Source: a virus
IMG/VR virus record: IMGVR_UViG_3300036791_000455
Coordinates: 1 to 43,040 of that record
Length of the DNA: 43,040 bases
Strand: one strand, 5' to 3'
The notes beneath the pieces were generated by a model. That model worked only from the letters and a program-made list of their open reading frames with translations. It made no database searches and was not told where the DNA came from. Below are positions 1-7,396 of the stretch, piece after piece. Within the stretch, counting starts at the first letter, position 1; every line of letters begins with the position of its first letter. A program made the position numbers and the translations under genes.

Positions 1-35
1 CTTTCGCGCGAAACTTCCCGAAACGAACGCCCGAT

Positions 36-698
36 TTGGGGGTCCCCTTGGATCAGCACTGGCCGGCCGATCACGTCTCGCGGCGCTCGCTCGAAAGCTT
101 GATTCCCGACGCCCGCAACGCCCGCCAGCACTCCGACGCGCAGGTGGCGCAGATCGCGGCGTCGATCCGCGAGTGGGGCTGGACGATCCCGGTTCTGGTG
201 GATGAGGCCGGCACGATCATTGCCGGTCACGGCCGGGTCCTGGCGGCGTCGCGGCTGGGCCTGACCGAGGTGCCGGTGATGACGGCGACAGGTTGGAGCC
301 AGGGTCAGCGCCGCGCCTACATCATCGCCGACAACAAGCTGGCGCTGAACGCCACCTGGGACGACCAGCTCCTGCGCGTCGAGTTGGAGGCGCTCTCGGC
401 CGAAGGGTTCGATCTCGATCTGGTCGGCTTCGACGCGGTGGAGTTGACCACCCTGTTCCTGGACAAGGAGCATGGCGAGAACGATCCGGACGCCGAGTGG
501 CTGGGCATGCCCGAGTTCGAGCAGCACTCTCTCGGATTTCGCCATATCGTAGTGCATTTCACCGACGCCGAGGGCCTGGAAGCCTTCGCTAAGTTGATCG
601 GCCAGCCGATCACCGAGCGCACCCGCTATCTCTGGTTTCCGCCCGTCGAAGAGGACAGGGTGATTTACGACCGAAAAAGCTATGCCGATGTCGCCTAA
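36..698 (+). CDS. ParB-like nuclease-domain protein upstream of terminase
   Basis: About 220 residues. The N-terminal half is a ParB/sulfiredoxin-like domain: an ARNARQHSD segment, IREWGWTIPVLVDEAG, then the phosphate-binding IIAGHGRVLAA motif and a YIIADNKLAL helix. The C-terminal part (IVVHFTDAEG and LWFPPVEED) is a short domain often seen in phage ParB proteins that lack a fused methyltransferase. Family proteins bind DNA and CTP, or act as nucleases; the role here is unknown. The start is uncertain: TTG codons at 36 and 48 fit the family, but no good Shine-Dalgarno is visible and the frame is open to the left edge. The next gene overlaps its end, and ParB plus glycosyltransferase before terminase looks like a unit. 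Confidence 0.85.
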   Translation: MGVPLDQHWPADHVSRRSLESLIPDARNARQHSDAQVAQIAASIREWGWTIPVLVDEAGTIIAGHGRVLAASRLGLTEVPVMTATGWSQGQRRAYIIADNKLALNATWDDQLLRVELEALSAEGFDLDLVGFDAVELTTLFLDKEHGENDPDAEWLGMPEFEQHSLGFRHIVVHFTDAEGLEAFAKLIGQPITERTRYLWFPPVEEDRVIYDRKSYADVA

Positions 699-1617
699 TC
701 CGCGCCTGCGCCCGCCCTGCCCGATCTACATTCCGTCGAAGGGCCGCGCCGAGAGCCGGATGACGATGAAGGCGCTCGACGCGATGGGGGTCGATTACCG
801 CGTCGTCATCGAGCGCCAGGAGTGGGACGCCTACGCCGCTCACATTCCGAGCCGCCGCCTGCTGGTCCTGGATCCGGCTTACCAGCGCGATTACGACACC
901 TGCGACGATCTCGGCGAGGACAAAGGCAAGGGCTCCGGACCCGCGCGCAACTTCATCTGGGATCATGCCCGCGCAGCCGGCGCTGAGCGGCACTGGACGC
1001 TGGATGACAATATCCGGGGGTTCTATCGGCTCAATCGCAACTCGAAAGTCCCGGCGTCGAGCCCGGCGATCTTCACCGCGATGGAGGATTTCAGCGACCG
1101 CTACACCAACGTCGCGATGTGCGGTCCCAACTACTTCATGTTCGCGTCTCGCAAGCAGAAGGCTCGCGTCTTTACTGCCAACACGCGAATTTACTCATGC
1201 AACCTGATCCGCACGACGCTGCCGTTTCGCTGGCGTGGCCGCTACAACGAGGACACCGATCTGTCGCTTCGGCTGCTCAAGGCGGGCTTTTGCACGATCC
1301 TCTTTAACGCCTTCCTTCAGTACAAAATGCCCACCCAGACGGTGAAGGGCGGCAATACCGACACGATCTATGTCGGCGGCACGTTAGCCAAGTCCAGGAT
1401 GATCGTTAAGCTTCACCCGGACGTGGCGCGACTGGCCTGGAAGTTCGGCCGCGCGCATCACCAAGTAGATTACGCGCCGTTCCGCGCTAACAAGCTGATC
1501 CGTCGTCCTGGCCTGGAAATCCCGGCCGCCGCCGATGAGTACGGCATGGCGCTGGTGCGGAACGGGGATCGCAATGACCATCACCGGCAGGCGGCCCAAG
1601 CCCACCAAGCTTCGTAA
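682..1617 (+). CDS. TET-associated glycosyltransferase (TAGT) family protein
   Basis: A 311-residue GT-A-type glycosyltransferase. Visible motifs are IYIPSKGRAESR near residues 15-26, GPARNFIWDHA near 86-96, the metal/nucleotide-sugar acidic motif TLDDN at 106-110, and the acceptor-side YNEDTDLSLRLLKAGF beginning at 188. This pattern matches the phage TAGT family, proposed from genome context to glycosylate oxidised pyrimidines made by TET/JBP dioxygenases. No TET/JBP dioxygenase or hydroxymethyl-pyrimidine synthase was recognised in this window, so the substrate is open. The start may be ATG 682 or 688. The gene overlaps the ParB-like gene by 17 bp and the small terminase gene by 44 bp, implying coupled translation. 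Confidence 0.85.
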   Translation: MPMSPNPRLRPPCPIYIPSKGRAESRMTMKALDAMGVDYRVVIERQEWDAYAAHIPSRRLLVLDPAYQRDYDTCDDLGEDKGKGSGPARNFIWDHARAAGAERHWTLDDNIRGFYRLNRNSKVPASSPAIFTAMEDFSDRYTNVAMCGPNYFMFASRKQKARVFTANTRIYSCNLIRTTLPFRWRGRYNEDTDLSLRLLKAGFCTILFNAFLQYKMPTQTVKGGNTDTIYVGGTLAKSRMIVKLHPDVARLAWKFGRAHHQVDYAPFRANKLIRRPGLEIPAAADEYGMALVRNGDRNDHHRQAAQAHQAS

Positions 1618-2092
1618 GCTTGAGGGTGTGCCAGGACACCGACCGCTCAACGAAAGGGAGCCGCAGCCGACCGGCGCGCTGGTCAAGCCGGACATCGTGA
1701 CCGGAGAGGCCGCTAGAGAGTGGGATCGCACGGTCGGCTCCATGCCGCCCGGCCTCTACACCTCGGCCGACGCGCCGGTTCTCGCGGTCTATTGCATCGC
1801 ATGGGTTCTGTTCCGCAACAGCATCGCGCAGGTGGCGCGAGACGGAATGACGGCCAAGGGCTCACAGGGTCAATCGGTGGTCAGTCCGATGCTGCTGATC
1901 GCGGCCAAGCAGAGCGAGATCATCCTCAGAGCGGCCGACCGGCTGGGGATGTCGCCGAGCGCAAGATCGCGGCTGGCGATGGGCGACGCGCCGCCGGACG
2001 CGGGAAAGTTCGCCGGACTGCTCGGCGGCGCTCCGCTGCGGTTGGTAACCTCGACCGGGCGGAAAGAGTCTGCGCCTTCATCGAGCGCCTGA
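1574..2092 (+). CDS. terS: Terminase small subunit, P27 family
   Basis: A 172-residue DNA-recognition subunit of the packaging motor. It shows the P27-type N-terminus (GRRPKPTKLRKLEGVPGHRPLN), a helical middle with EAAREWDRTV, and the late LRAADRLGMSPSARSRLAM segment typical of the family. I chose ATG 1574, preceded by GGGGAT, because the family begins just before the GRRPKP motif; an in-frame start at 1535 would add residues with no family resemblance. The last ~16 residues read out of frame over the start of the large terminase, so the two genes overlap or the 3' end is extended. Confidence 0.85.
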   Translation: MTITGRRPKPTKLRKLEGVPGHRPLNEREPQPTGALVKPDIVTGEAAREWDRTVGSMPPGLYTSADAPVLAVYCIAWVLFRNSIAQVARDGMTAKGSQGQSVVSPMLLIAAKQSEIILRAADRLGMSPSARSRLAMGDAPPDAGKFAGLLGGAPLRLVTSTGRKESAPSSSA

Positions 2093-3582
2093 CCGTCCCG
2101 TCCGGGGTCGGCTCGGGCACCGCGATCCGGCTGCGCGACTGGCAGCGCCACTTCATCTTCGACGTCTACGCGCCGCAGTACACCGATGGCGCTCGGATGG
2201 TGCGTCGCGCGGTCTTCAGCCTCGGGCGCAAGAACGGCAAGACCCTGCTGGCGGCGGCGCTGGTGCTGGTCCATCTCGTCGGGCCCGAGGCCGAGCGCAA
2301 CGGCGAAATCTACAGCGCCGCGAACGACCGCGAGCAGGCGGCGCAGGTGTTCAAGATGGCCCGGCAGATGGTCGAGGCCGAGCCCGAGCTGGCCCGGCTG
2401 CTGCGCGTGGTGGCTTCGACCAAGACCATCGTCTGCCTGGGCAACGGCTCGTTCTACCGCGCGCTGTCGGCCGAGAGCGGGACCAAGCACGGGCTCAACC
2501 CGACGTTCGTCATCTTCGACGAGCTGGCGCAGGCGCGCACCCGCGACCTTTACGATGTCCTGGACACCAGCATGGGCGCTCGCGCCGAGCCGCTGTTCCT
2601 GGCGATCTCGACCCAATCGAACGACCCGGAACACATCTGCTCGAAGCTGATCGACGACGGCCTAAGCGGCGCGGATCGCACGACCGTCTGCCACCTCTAC
2701 GCCGCGCCCGAAGACTGCGACCTGATGGACGAGGCCGCGTGGCGCGCGGCGAATCCGGCGCTCGGCGATTTTCGCTCGCTGGAAGAGCTGGCCGTGCTGA
2801 TGGCCAAAGCCAAGCGCCTGCCGGCTGAAGAGCCGAAGGTGCGGAACCTCTACCTAAACCAGCGGGTCAATCCGCTCTCGACCCTGATCTCGCGCCGCGA
2901 CTGGATGGCCTGTCGCGGACCCTGCGCCTGGGTGCCGGGCGAGCGGGTCTATCTCGGCCTGGACCTGTCGGCGAAGGTCGATCTCTGCGCCCTGGTCGGC
3001 GTCTCGGCCGAGGATCACTCGCGGGTTTCGGCCTGGTTCTGGAAGCCCGGCGATTTCCTGGAAGAGCACGAGCGGCGCGACCGCGCGCCTTACCGGCAAT
3101 GGGCGGCGAAGGGCTGGCTGGAAGCGCCGCCCGGCCGCTCGATCCACCCGCGCTCGGTGGCGCTGAAACTGGCGCAGCTCAGCGCCGAGTTCGACGTCGC
3201 CGGCCTCGCCTACGACCGCTGGGGCATCCAGAATCTGCTGCGCGAGTTCGACGAGGTCGGGCTTGAGGCGCACTCGGACGCCGAGCCCGGCGACGGCCTG
3301 CGGCTGATCTCCTGGGGCCAGGGCTACAAGGATATGTCGCCGGCCATCGACGCGCTGGAAACGGCGATCCTGCACGGCGAGCTGATCCACGACGAGAGCC
3401 CGGTGCTGAGCTGGTGCGTCGGCAACGCCATCGCCGTCACCGACCCGGCCGGCGGCCGCAAGCTGGACAAGACCAAGGCCCGATTCCGCATCGACGGCGC
3501 GGTGGCGCTGGCGATGGCGCTGGGCCTGAAGGCCCGCGAGCAACAGGAAAAACCCAAAGCCTATCAGATGCTGGTGATCTAG
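2041..3582 (+). CDS. terL: Terminase large subunit (HK97-like, Terminase_1); start unresolved
   Basis: ATP-driven packaging motor and headful/site nuclease, about 510 residues. Recognisable sequence begins at NLDRAERVCAFIERLTVPSG (from about 2047). The Walker A variant GRKNGKT is encoded at about 2224-2244 and the Walker B FVIFDE at 2506-2523. The RNase H-like nuclease half shows YLGLDLSAKVDL, LAYDRWGIQNLL and RFRIDGAVALAMALG. The frame has no ATG, GTG or TTG between 1801 (inside terS) and 2197 (after the conserved LRDWQRHF segment). Initiation may therefore use a rare codon, a frameshift from terS, or a very long overlap; a sequence error is also possible. Coordinates mark the extent of family-like sequence. 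Confidence 0.85.
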   Translation, partial: VGNLDRAERVCAFIERLTVPSGVGSGTAIRLRDWQRHFIFDVYAPQYTDGARMVRRAVFSLGRKNGKTLLAAALVLVHLVGPEAERNGEIYSAANDREQAAQVFKMARQMVEAEPELARLLRVVASTKTIVCLGNGSFYRALSAESGTKHGLNPTFVIFDELAQARTRDLYDVLDTSMGARAEPLFLAISTQSNDPEHICSKLIDDGLSGADRTTVCHLYAAPEDCDLMDEAAWRAANPALGDFRSLEELAVLMAKAKRLPAEEPKVRNLYLNQRVNPLSTLISRRDWMACRGPCAWVPGERVYLGLDLSAKVDLCALVGVSAEDHSRVSAWFWKPGDFLEEHERRDRAPYRQWAAKGWLEAPPGRSIHPRSVALKLAQLSAEFDVAGLAYDRWGIQNLLREFDEVGLEAHSDAEPGDGLRLISWGQGYKDMSPAIDALETAILHGELIHDESPVLSWCVGNAIAVTDPAGGRKLDKTKARFRIDGAVALAMALGLKAREQQEKPKAYQMLVI

Positions 3583-3625
3583 CGGCTGACGGCAGGCGGC
3601 GGGCTGAACGAAGGGAGCCCCCGCT

Positions 3626-5644
3626 ATGTTCGACCGCGCTTACAGCGTGCTGCAAATCCGGCAGATCGACGAAGACGCCAGGACCATCGAAGGGATCGCC
3701 TCGACGCCAAAGCCCGACCGGATGGGCGACACGATCAACTCGATGGGCGCGACGTTCGCGATCCCGATGCCGCTGCTCTGGCAGCACGACTCGACCCAGC
3801 CCATCGGTGAGGTGACCTTCGCCAAGGCGACGCCGAAGGGCATCCCGTTCCGCGCTCAGCTCGCCAGCGTCGATGATCCTGGCGCGCTCAAGGACCGGCT
3901 CGACGAGGCCTGGACCTCGATCAAGATCGGCTTGGTCAAAGCCGTCAGCATCGGCTTTCGGGCGATCAAGTACGCCTTCATGGACGACGGCGGCATCGAC
4001 TACCAGGAGTGGGAATGGCTGGAGCTGTCCGCCGTCACCATCCCGGCCAACGCCGACGCGACCATCACCACGATCCGTTCACTCGACGCGCAAGCCAGGG
4101 CCGCGACCGGCCGCAAAGGCTTGGAGCCGAGTGGGCGACCACCCGCCCCGCGCTCGGGGATTCCAACCAACCCCGAGACCAAGGAGGGCAAGACGATGCC
4201 CCGGACCAACGCTGAGCAAATCTCAGCTTTCGAGGCCACGCGCCAAGCCAAGGCCGCGCAGATGGCAACCCTGATGAACGCGGCCGGCGACGAGGGCGCG
4301 ACGCTCGATGCCACCGATTCCGCCGCTTACGACGAGCTGGAAGCGGAGGTGTCGGGCATCGACCAGCACCTCGTGCGGCTGCGCTCGATGCAACGGCTGA
4401 TGGCGTCCCAGGCCGCGCCGGTCGCCGCCGCGACCGACGATCCCTCGGCCTCCCAGGTGCGCGGCGGCTACACCCCGGTGCCGGCGTTCAGCGCCGGTCG
4501 CGGGGTGCCGATCATCGTGCCGAAGGGCACGGCGTTCACCCGCTACGCGATGGCGCTGATGGTGGCCAAGGGCGACCTGGGTCGGGCGGCCCATCTGGCC
4601 AAGAACGAGACGAGCTGGAACAGCACCACGCCCGAAGTCGCCCAGGTGCTTGAGGCGCAGTACGGCGGCGCGGACCTGGAGCGCATCATGCGCGCGGCGG
4701 TCGCGGCCGGCACGGCGGTTGACCCGGTCTGGGCCGGCCCGCTGGTGCAGTACACGATCATGGCGTCCGAGTTCGTCGATCTGCTGCGGCCGGCGACGAT
4801 CATCGGCCGCATTCCCGGACTGCGCCGTGTCCCGTTCAACGTGAAAATCCCGCGCCAGACGGCCGGGTCGAGCGTCGGGTGGGTCGGCGAGGGTAAGCCG
4901 AAGCCGGTGTCATCGCTGGCCTTCGACACGATCACCCTGCGCTGGGCCAAGGCCGCCGGGATCGTCGTCCTGACCGACGAGCTGGTGCGCTTCTCCAACC
5001 CCTCGGCCGAGGCGCTGGTGCAGAACGACCTGATCCAGACTATCGCGATGTTCCTGGACCAGCAGTTCACCGACCCGGCCATCGCCGCGATAGTCGATGT
5101 CTCGCCGGCCTCGATCACCAACGGCGTCCCGCCGGTCGTAGCATCAGGCACCGATGACGCCGCTTTCCGCGCCGACCTCCAGAAGCTGATCGCGACGTTC
5201 ACCAACCAGAATCTCAGCACGGCCGGCGCGGTGCTGCTGATGACGGAGACGCAAGCCGCCGCTATCGGGATGATGTTGTCGCCGCTCGGGACCTACCTCT
5301 ATCCGGACATCACGGCGACCGGCGGCTCGATCCTCGGGATGCCGGTGATCACCTCGCAGAACGCCGGGCTGATCGACTCGGTGGACACCCCGGTGGCCGG
5401 GCGGATCATCATGGCCAAGGCGAACGAAATCCTCCTGGCCGACGACGGTCAGGTGCTGCTGGACGCCAGCCGCGAGGCGTCGGTGCAGATGGACTCAGCT
5501 CCGGATTCGCCGCCGACCGCGACCACCGTGACGATGTCGTTCTGGCAGAACAACATGGTCGGCCTGCGCGCGGAACGTTGGATCAACTGGGAGAAGCGCC
5601 GCGCTGGCGCGGTCCAGTGGATCAACGACGCCGCCTACGTCTGA
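3626..5644 (+). CDS. HK97-type prohead protease fused in frame to major capsid protein
   Basis: One 672-residue frame carries two usually separate head genes. Residues 1-155 form an S78-type prohead protease: LLWQHDSTQPIGE with candidate catalytic His54, VKAVSIGFRA with Ser108, and WEWLELSAVTIPANADA near 130-145. Residues ~160-190 are a low-complexity linker (RPPAPRSGIP and similar). From 191 a HK97 capsid protein follows: a charged helical delta region, a likely cleavage zone near 270-285, then a core with VGEGKPKPVSSLAFD, LTDELV and GMPVITSQNAG. No stop separates the parts. A strong internal Shine-Dalgarno and ATG at 4196 could also make free capsid protein. The upstream RBS is AAGGGAG near 3611. 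Confidence 0.9.
   Translation: MFDRAYSVLQIRQIDEDARTIEGIASTPKPDRMGDTINSMGATFAIPMPLLWQHDSTQPIGEVTFAKATPKGIPFRAQLASVDDPGALKDRLDEAWTSIKIGLVKAVSIGFRAIKYAFMDDGGIDYQEWEWLELSAVTIPANADATITTIRSLDAQARAATGRKGLEPSGRPPAPRSGIPTNPETKEGKTMPRTNAEQISAFEATRQAKAAQMATLMNAAGDEGATLDATDSAAYDELEAEVSGIDQHLVRLRSMQRLMASQAAPVAAATDDPSASQVRGGYTPVPAFSAGRGVPIIVPKGTAFTRYAMALMVAKGDLGRAAHLAKNETSWNSTTPEVAQVLEAQYGGADLERIMRAAVAAGTAVDPVWAGPLVQYTIMASEFVDLLRPATIIGRIPGLRRVPFNVKIPRQTAGSSVGWVGEGKPKPVSSLAFDTITLRWAKAAGIVVLTDELVRFSNPSAEALVQNDLIQTIAMFLDQQFTDPAIAAIVDVSPASITNGVPPVVASGTDDAAFRADLQKLIATFTNQNLSTAGAVLLMTETQAAAIGMMLSPLGTYLYPDITATGGSILGMPVITSQNAGLIDSVDTPVAGRIIMAKANEILLADDGQVLLDASREASVQMDSAPDSPPTATTVTMSFWQNNMVGLRAERWINWEKRRAGAVQWINDAAYV
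4181..4187 (+). promoter_or_regulatory. Internal Shine-Dalgarno for free capsid protein
   Basis: AAGGAGG lies 8 bases before an in-frame ATG (4196) inside the protease-capsid frame. It is one of the best ribosome-binding sites in the window and sits exactly where a stand-alone HK97 capsid gene would start. Confidence 0.75.
4196..5644 (+). CDS. Major capsid protein as independently initiated product
   Basis: An in-frame, 482-residue internal product starting MPRTNAEQIS at residue 191 of the fused frame. The first ~90 residues look like the scaffolding delta domain (charged helices, ISAFEATRQAKAAQMATLM), normally removed by the prohead protease. The rest is the HK97-fold shell protein (PF05065-like), ending in a region that includes MVGLRAERWINW. 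The start choice rests on the AAGGAGG site at 4181. Whether the virus makes mostly fusion, mostly free capsid, or a mixture cannot be told from sequence. Confidence 0.7.
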   Translation: MPRTNAEQISAFEATRQAKAAQMATLMNAAGDEGATLDATDSAAYDELEAEVSGIDQHLVRLRSMQRLMASQAAPVAAATDDPSASQVRGGYTPVPAFSAGRGVPIIVPKGTAFTRYAMALMVAKGDLGRAAHLAKNETSWNSTTPEVAQVLEAQYGGADLERIMRAAVAAGTAVDPVWAGPLVQYTIMASEFVDLLRPATIIGRIPGLRRVPFNVKIPRQTAGSSVGWVGEGKPKPVSSLAFDTITLRWAKAAGIVVLTDELVRFSNPSAEALVQNDLIQTIAMFLDQQFTDPAIAAIVDVSPASITNGVPPVVASGTDDAAFRADLQKLIATFTNQNLSTAGAVLLMTETQAAAIGMMLSPLGTYLYPDITATGGSILGMPVITSQNAGLIDSVDTPVAGRIIMAKANEILLADDGQVLLDASREASVQMDSAPDSPPTATTVTMSFWQNNMVGLRAERWINWEKRRAGAVQWINDAAYV

Positions 5645-5650
5645 CCATCA

Positions 5651-5690
5651 GGGGCCGGTCGCCGAAGCGGACGGCCGGCCCCGCCTTTTT
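5651..5690 (+). terminator. Rho-independent terminator after capsid gene
   Basis: Arms GGGGCCGG (5651-5658) and CCGGCCCC (5675-5682) pair perfectly and extend inward, followed by GCC and five Ts. A terminator directly after the capsid gene would lower transcription of the downstream portal and tail genes relative to capsid. Confidence 0.75.
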
Positions 5691-5705
5691 GCCAGGAGAT
5701 CGACC

Positions 5706-5966
5706 ATGCGCCTCATCGCCAATCGAGCGTTCACCTACCGGGGCCACGCGCTGAAGGTCGGCGAGGTGTTCGAGGCCAAAACCAGCGACGCCCGCGCCTG
5801 GAAGGCCACGCGCTTCGCCAGCGATGCGCCGCCCGAGAAGCCCGCGTCCAAGAAGTCCGCGCCCGAGCCCGAGAAGGTCGACTCTGAGCCGCACGCCGCG
5901 CCCGAGAAGCCCGCGCCTGACAGGGGAAGCCAGTACCGCAATCGCAGGCTTAGGACCGACGACTGA
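5706..5966 (+). CDS. Small conserved head-region protein
   Basis: An 86-residue protein. The first ~40 residues (RLIANRAFTYRGHALKVGEVFEAKTSDARAWKA) form a compact beta-rich segment like small phage proteins often encoded between capsid and portal genes. The tail is a Lys/Pro/Glu-rich repeat (PEKPASKKSAPEPEK and APEKPAP) that looks disordered. A clear AGGAG precedes ATG 5706, and the stop overlaps the portal start (TGATG). No function is assigned; a head decoration or stabilising role is only a guess from position. Confidence 0.7.
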   Translation: MRLIANRAFTYRGHALKVGEVFEAKTSDARAWKATRFASDAPPEKPASKKSAPEPEKVDSEPHAAPEKPAPDRGSQYRNRRLRTDD

Positions 5967-7396
5967 TGCGCGTGCTCGGGCTTGAGATCACCGTCACCAA
6001 GGCCGCCGACAAGTCGCCCCAGGCGCTCAGCCGCGCCGACGACGCCTTTGCGCCGGTCGATGGGCGCGGCGGCGGCTGGTTCCCGATCATCCGCGAGGGC
6101 GATACCGGCGACTGGCAGCGCAACATCGTCACCACCGGCATCAGCGTGGTGCAATCGGTCTGGGTGTTTCGCTGCGTCTCGCTGATCTCCAGCGACATCG
6201 CCAAACTCACCCTCAACCTGCTGCAGCAGGCCGGCGATATCTGGGGCGCGACCACCTCGGCCGCGTTCTCGCCGGTCCTGACCAAGCCAAACGACTACCA
6301 GAATCGCATCCAGTTCATCGAAAACTGGGTGATTTCCAAGCTGACGCGGGGGAATGCTTTCATCCTGAAAGAGCGCGACCAGCGCAACGTCGTGGTCGCG
6401 CTTCACGTCTTGCATCCGGACCGCTGCTGGCCGCTGGTCGCGCCGGATGGCTCGGTGTTCTACCAGCTCGGCCGCGACCTCCTGGCCGGCGTGGGCGAGC
6501 CTGACCCGGACTTCCCGGCGGTGCCGGCGAGCGAGATCATCCACGACCGCTGGAATTGCCTGTTTCACCCGCTGGTCGGGCTCTCGCCGATCTTCGCCTG
6601 CGGCATGGCGGCGATGCAGGGCGTCTCGATGCAGGCGGCCATGACCGGCCTGTTCAGGAACGGCGCGCGTCCTGGCGGCGTCCTGACCGCGCCGGGAGCC
6701 ATCGGCGACGACACGGCGGCGCGGCTGAAGACCTACTGGGAGGCCAACTTCACCGGCTCGAACTCCGGGCGCGTCGCGGTGCTGGGCGACGGCCTGAAGT
6801 TCGAAGGCCTGATGATGACGGCGACCGACGCGCAGTTTCTCGAACAGATGAAGCTCGGCGGTCAGACCATCTGCGCGGCGTTCGGCGTGCCGGCCTACAT
6901 GGTCAACCTGGACATCTACCCTCGCAGCGTCAGCATCGAGGCGCTGACCCAGATGTATTACGGCCAGTGCCTGCAAATCCACATCGAGAGCATCGAGCTA
7001 TGCCTCGACGAGGGGCTGGCGCTGCCGGCTCAGTACGCGATCAAGTTCGACCTCGACGGGCTGCTGCGGATGGATCAGGCCAGCCAGATCAAGGCCCTGG
7101 TCGAGGGCATCGGCGGCGGGCTCTACGCGCCGAACGAGGGGCGCGAAAAGCTGAACCTGCCGCCGGTCACGGGCGGCGAGACGCCTTACCTGCAACAGCA
7201 GAACTACAGCCTCGCGGCGCTGGCCAAGCGCGACGAGGGCGACCCGTTCGCGCCGCCGCCAGCCCCGGCTGCGCCGCCCGCGCCGGTCGGCGACACGGCC
7301 GAACCGGCCGACGAACCCGTTGACCCGGCGACGGCGGGCAAATGGTTGAGCGAGGTGTTCGTGCATGTCGATAACCAGCTCGCCACTACTGCCTGA
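5966..7396 (+). CDS. Portal protein, HK97 family
   Basis: A 476-residue portal (PF04860-type). It forms the dodecameric ring at one capsid vertex through which terminase pumps DNA. Supporting sequence: VWVFRCVSLISSDIAKLTLNL, the ERDQRNVVVALHVLHPDR segment, EIIHDRWN with the LVGLSPI region, GGVLTAPG, RVAVLGDGLKFEGL and the late FGVPAYMVNL. The C-terminus after ~430 is a Pro/Ala-rich tail. The start overlaps the preceding stop. It lies downstream of the capsid gene, which is not the usual HK97 order (portal-protease-capsid). Confidence 0.93.
   Translation: MRVLGLEITVTKAADKSPQALSRADDAFAPVDGRGGGWFPIIREGDTGDWQRNIVTTGISVVQSVWVFRCVSLISSDIAKLTLNLLQQAGDIWGATTSAAFSPVLTKPNDYQNRIQFIENWVISKLTRGNAFILKERDQRNVVVALHVLHPDRCWPLVAPDGSVFYQLGRDLLAGVGEPDPDFPAVPASEIIHDRWNCLFHPLVGLSPIFACGMAAMQGVSMQAAMTGLFRNGARPGGVLTAPGAIGDDTAARLKTYWEANFTGSNSGRVAVLGDGLKFEGLMMTATDAQFLEQMKLGGQTICAAFGVPAYMVNLDIYPRSVSIEALTQMYYGQCLQIHIESIELCLDEGLALPAQYAIKFDLDGLLRMDQASQIKALVEGIGGGLYAPNEGREKLNLPPVTGGETPYLQQQNYSLAALAKRDEGDPFAPPPAPAAPPAPVGDTAEPADEPVDPATAGKWLSEVFVHVDNQLATTA

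Noticed and set aside
36-698. ParB-like gene as a plasmid partition protein
   Set aside because: No ParA gene or parS-like sites, and the phage context with terminase and glycosyltransferase points to a phage-specific role.
5735-6982. 415-codon minus-strand frame opposite the portal gene
   Set aside because: Antisense shadow of a well-supported portal gene; no motif and no ribosome-binding site.
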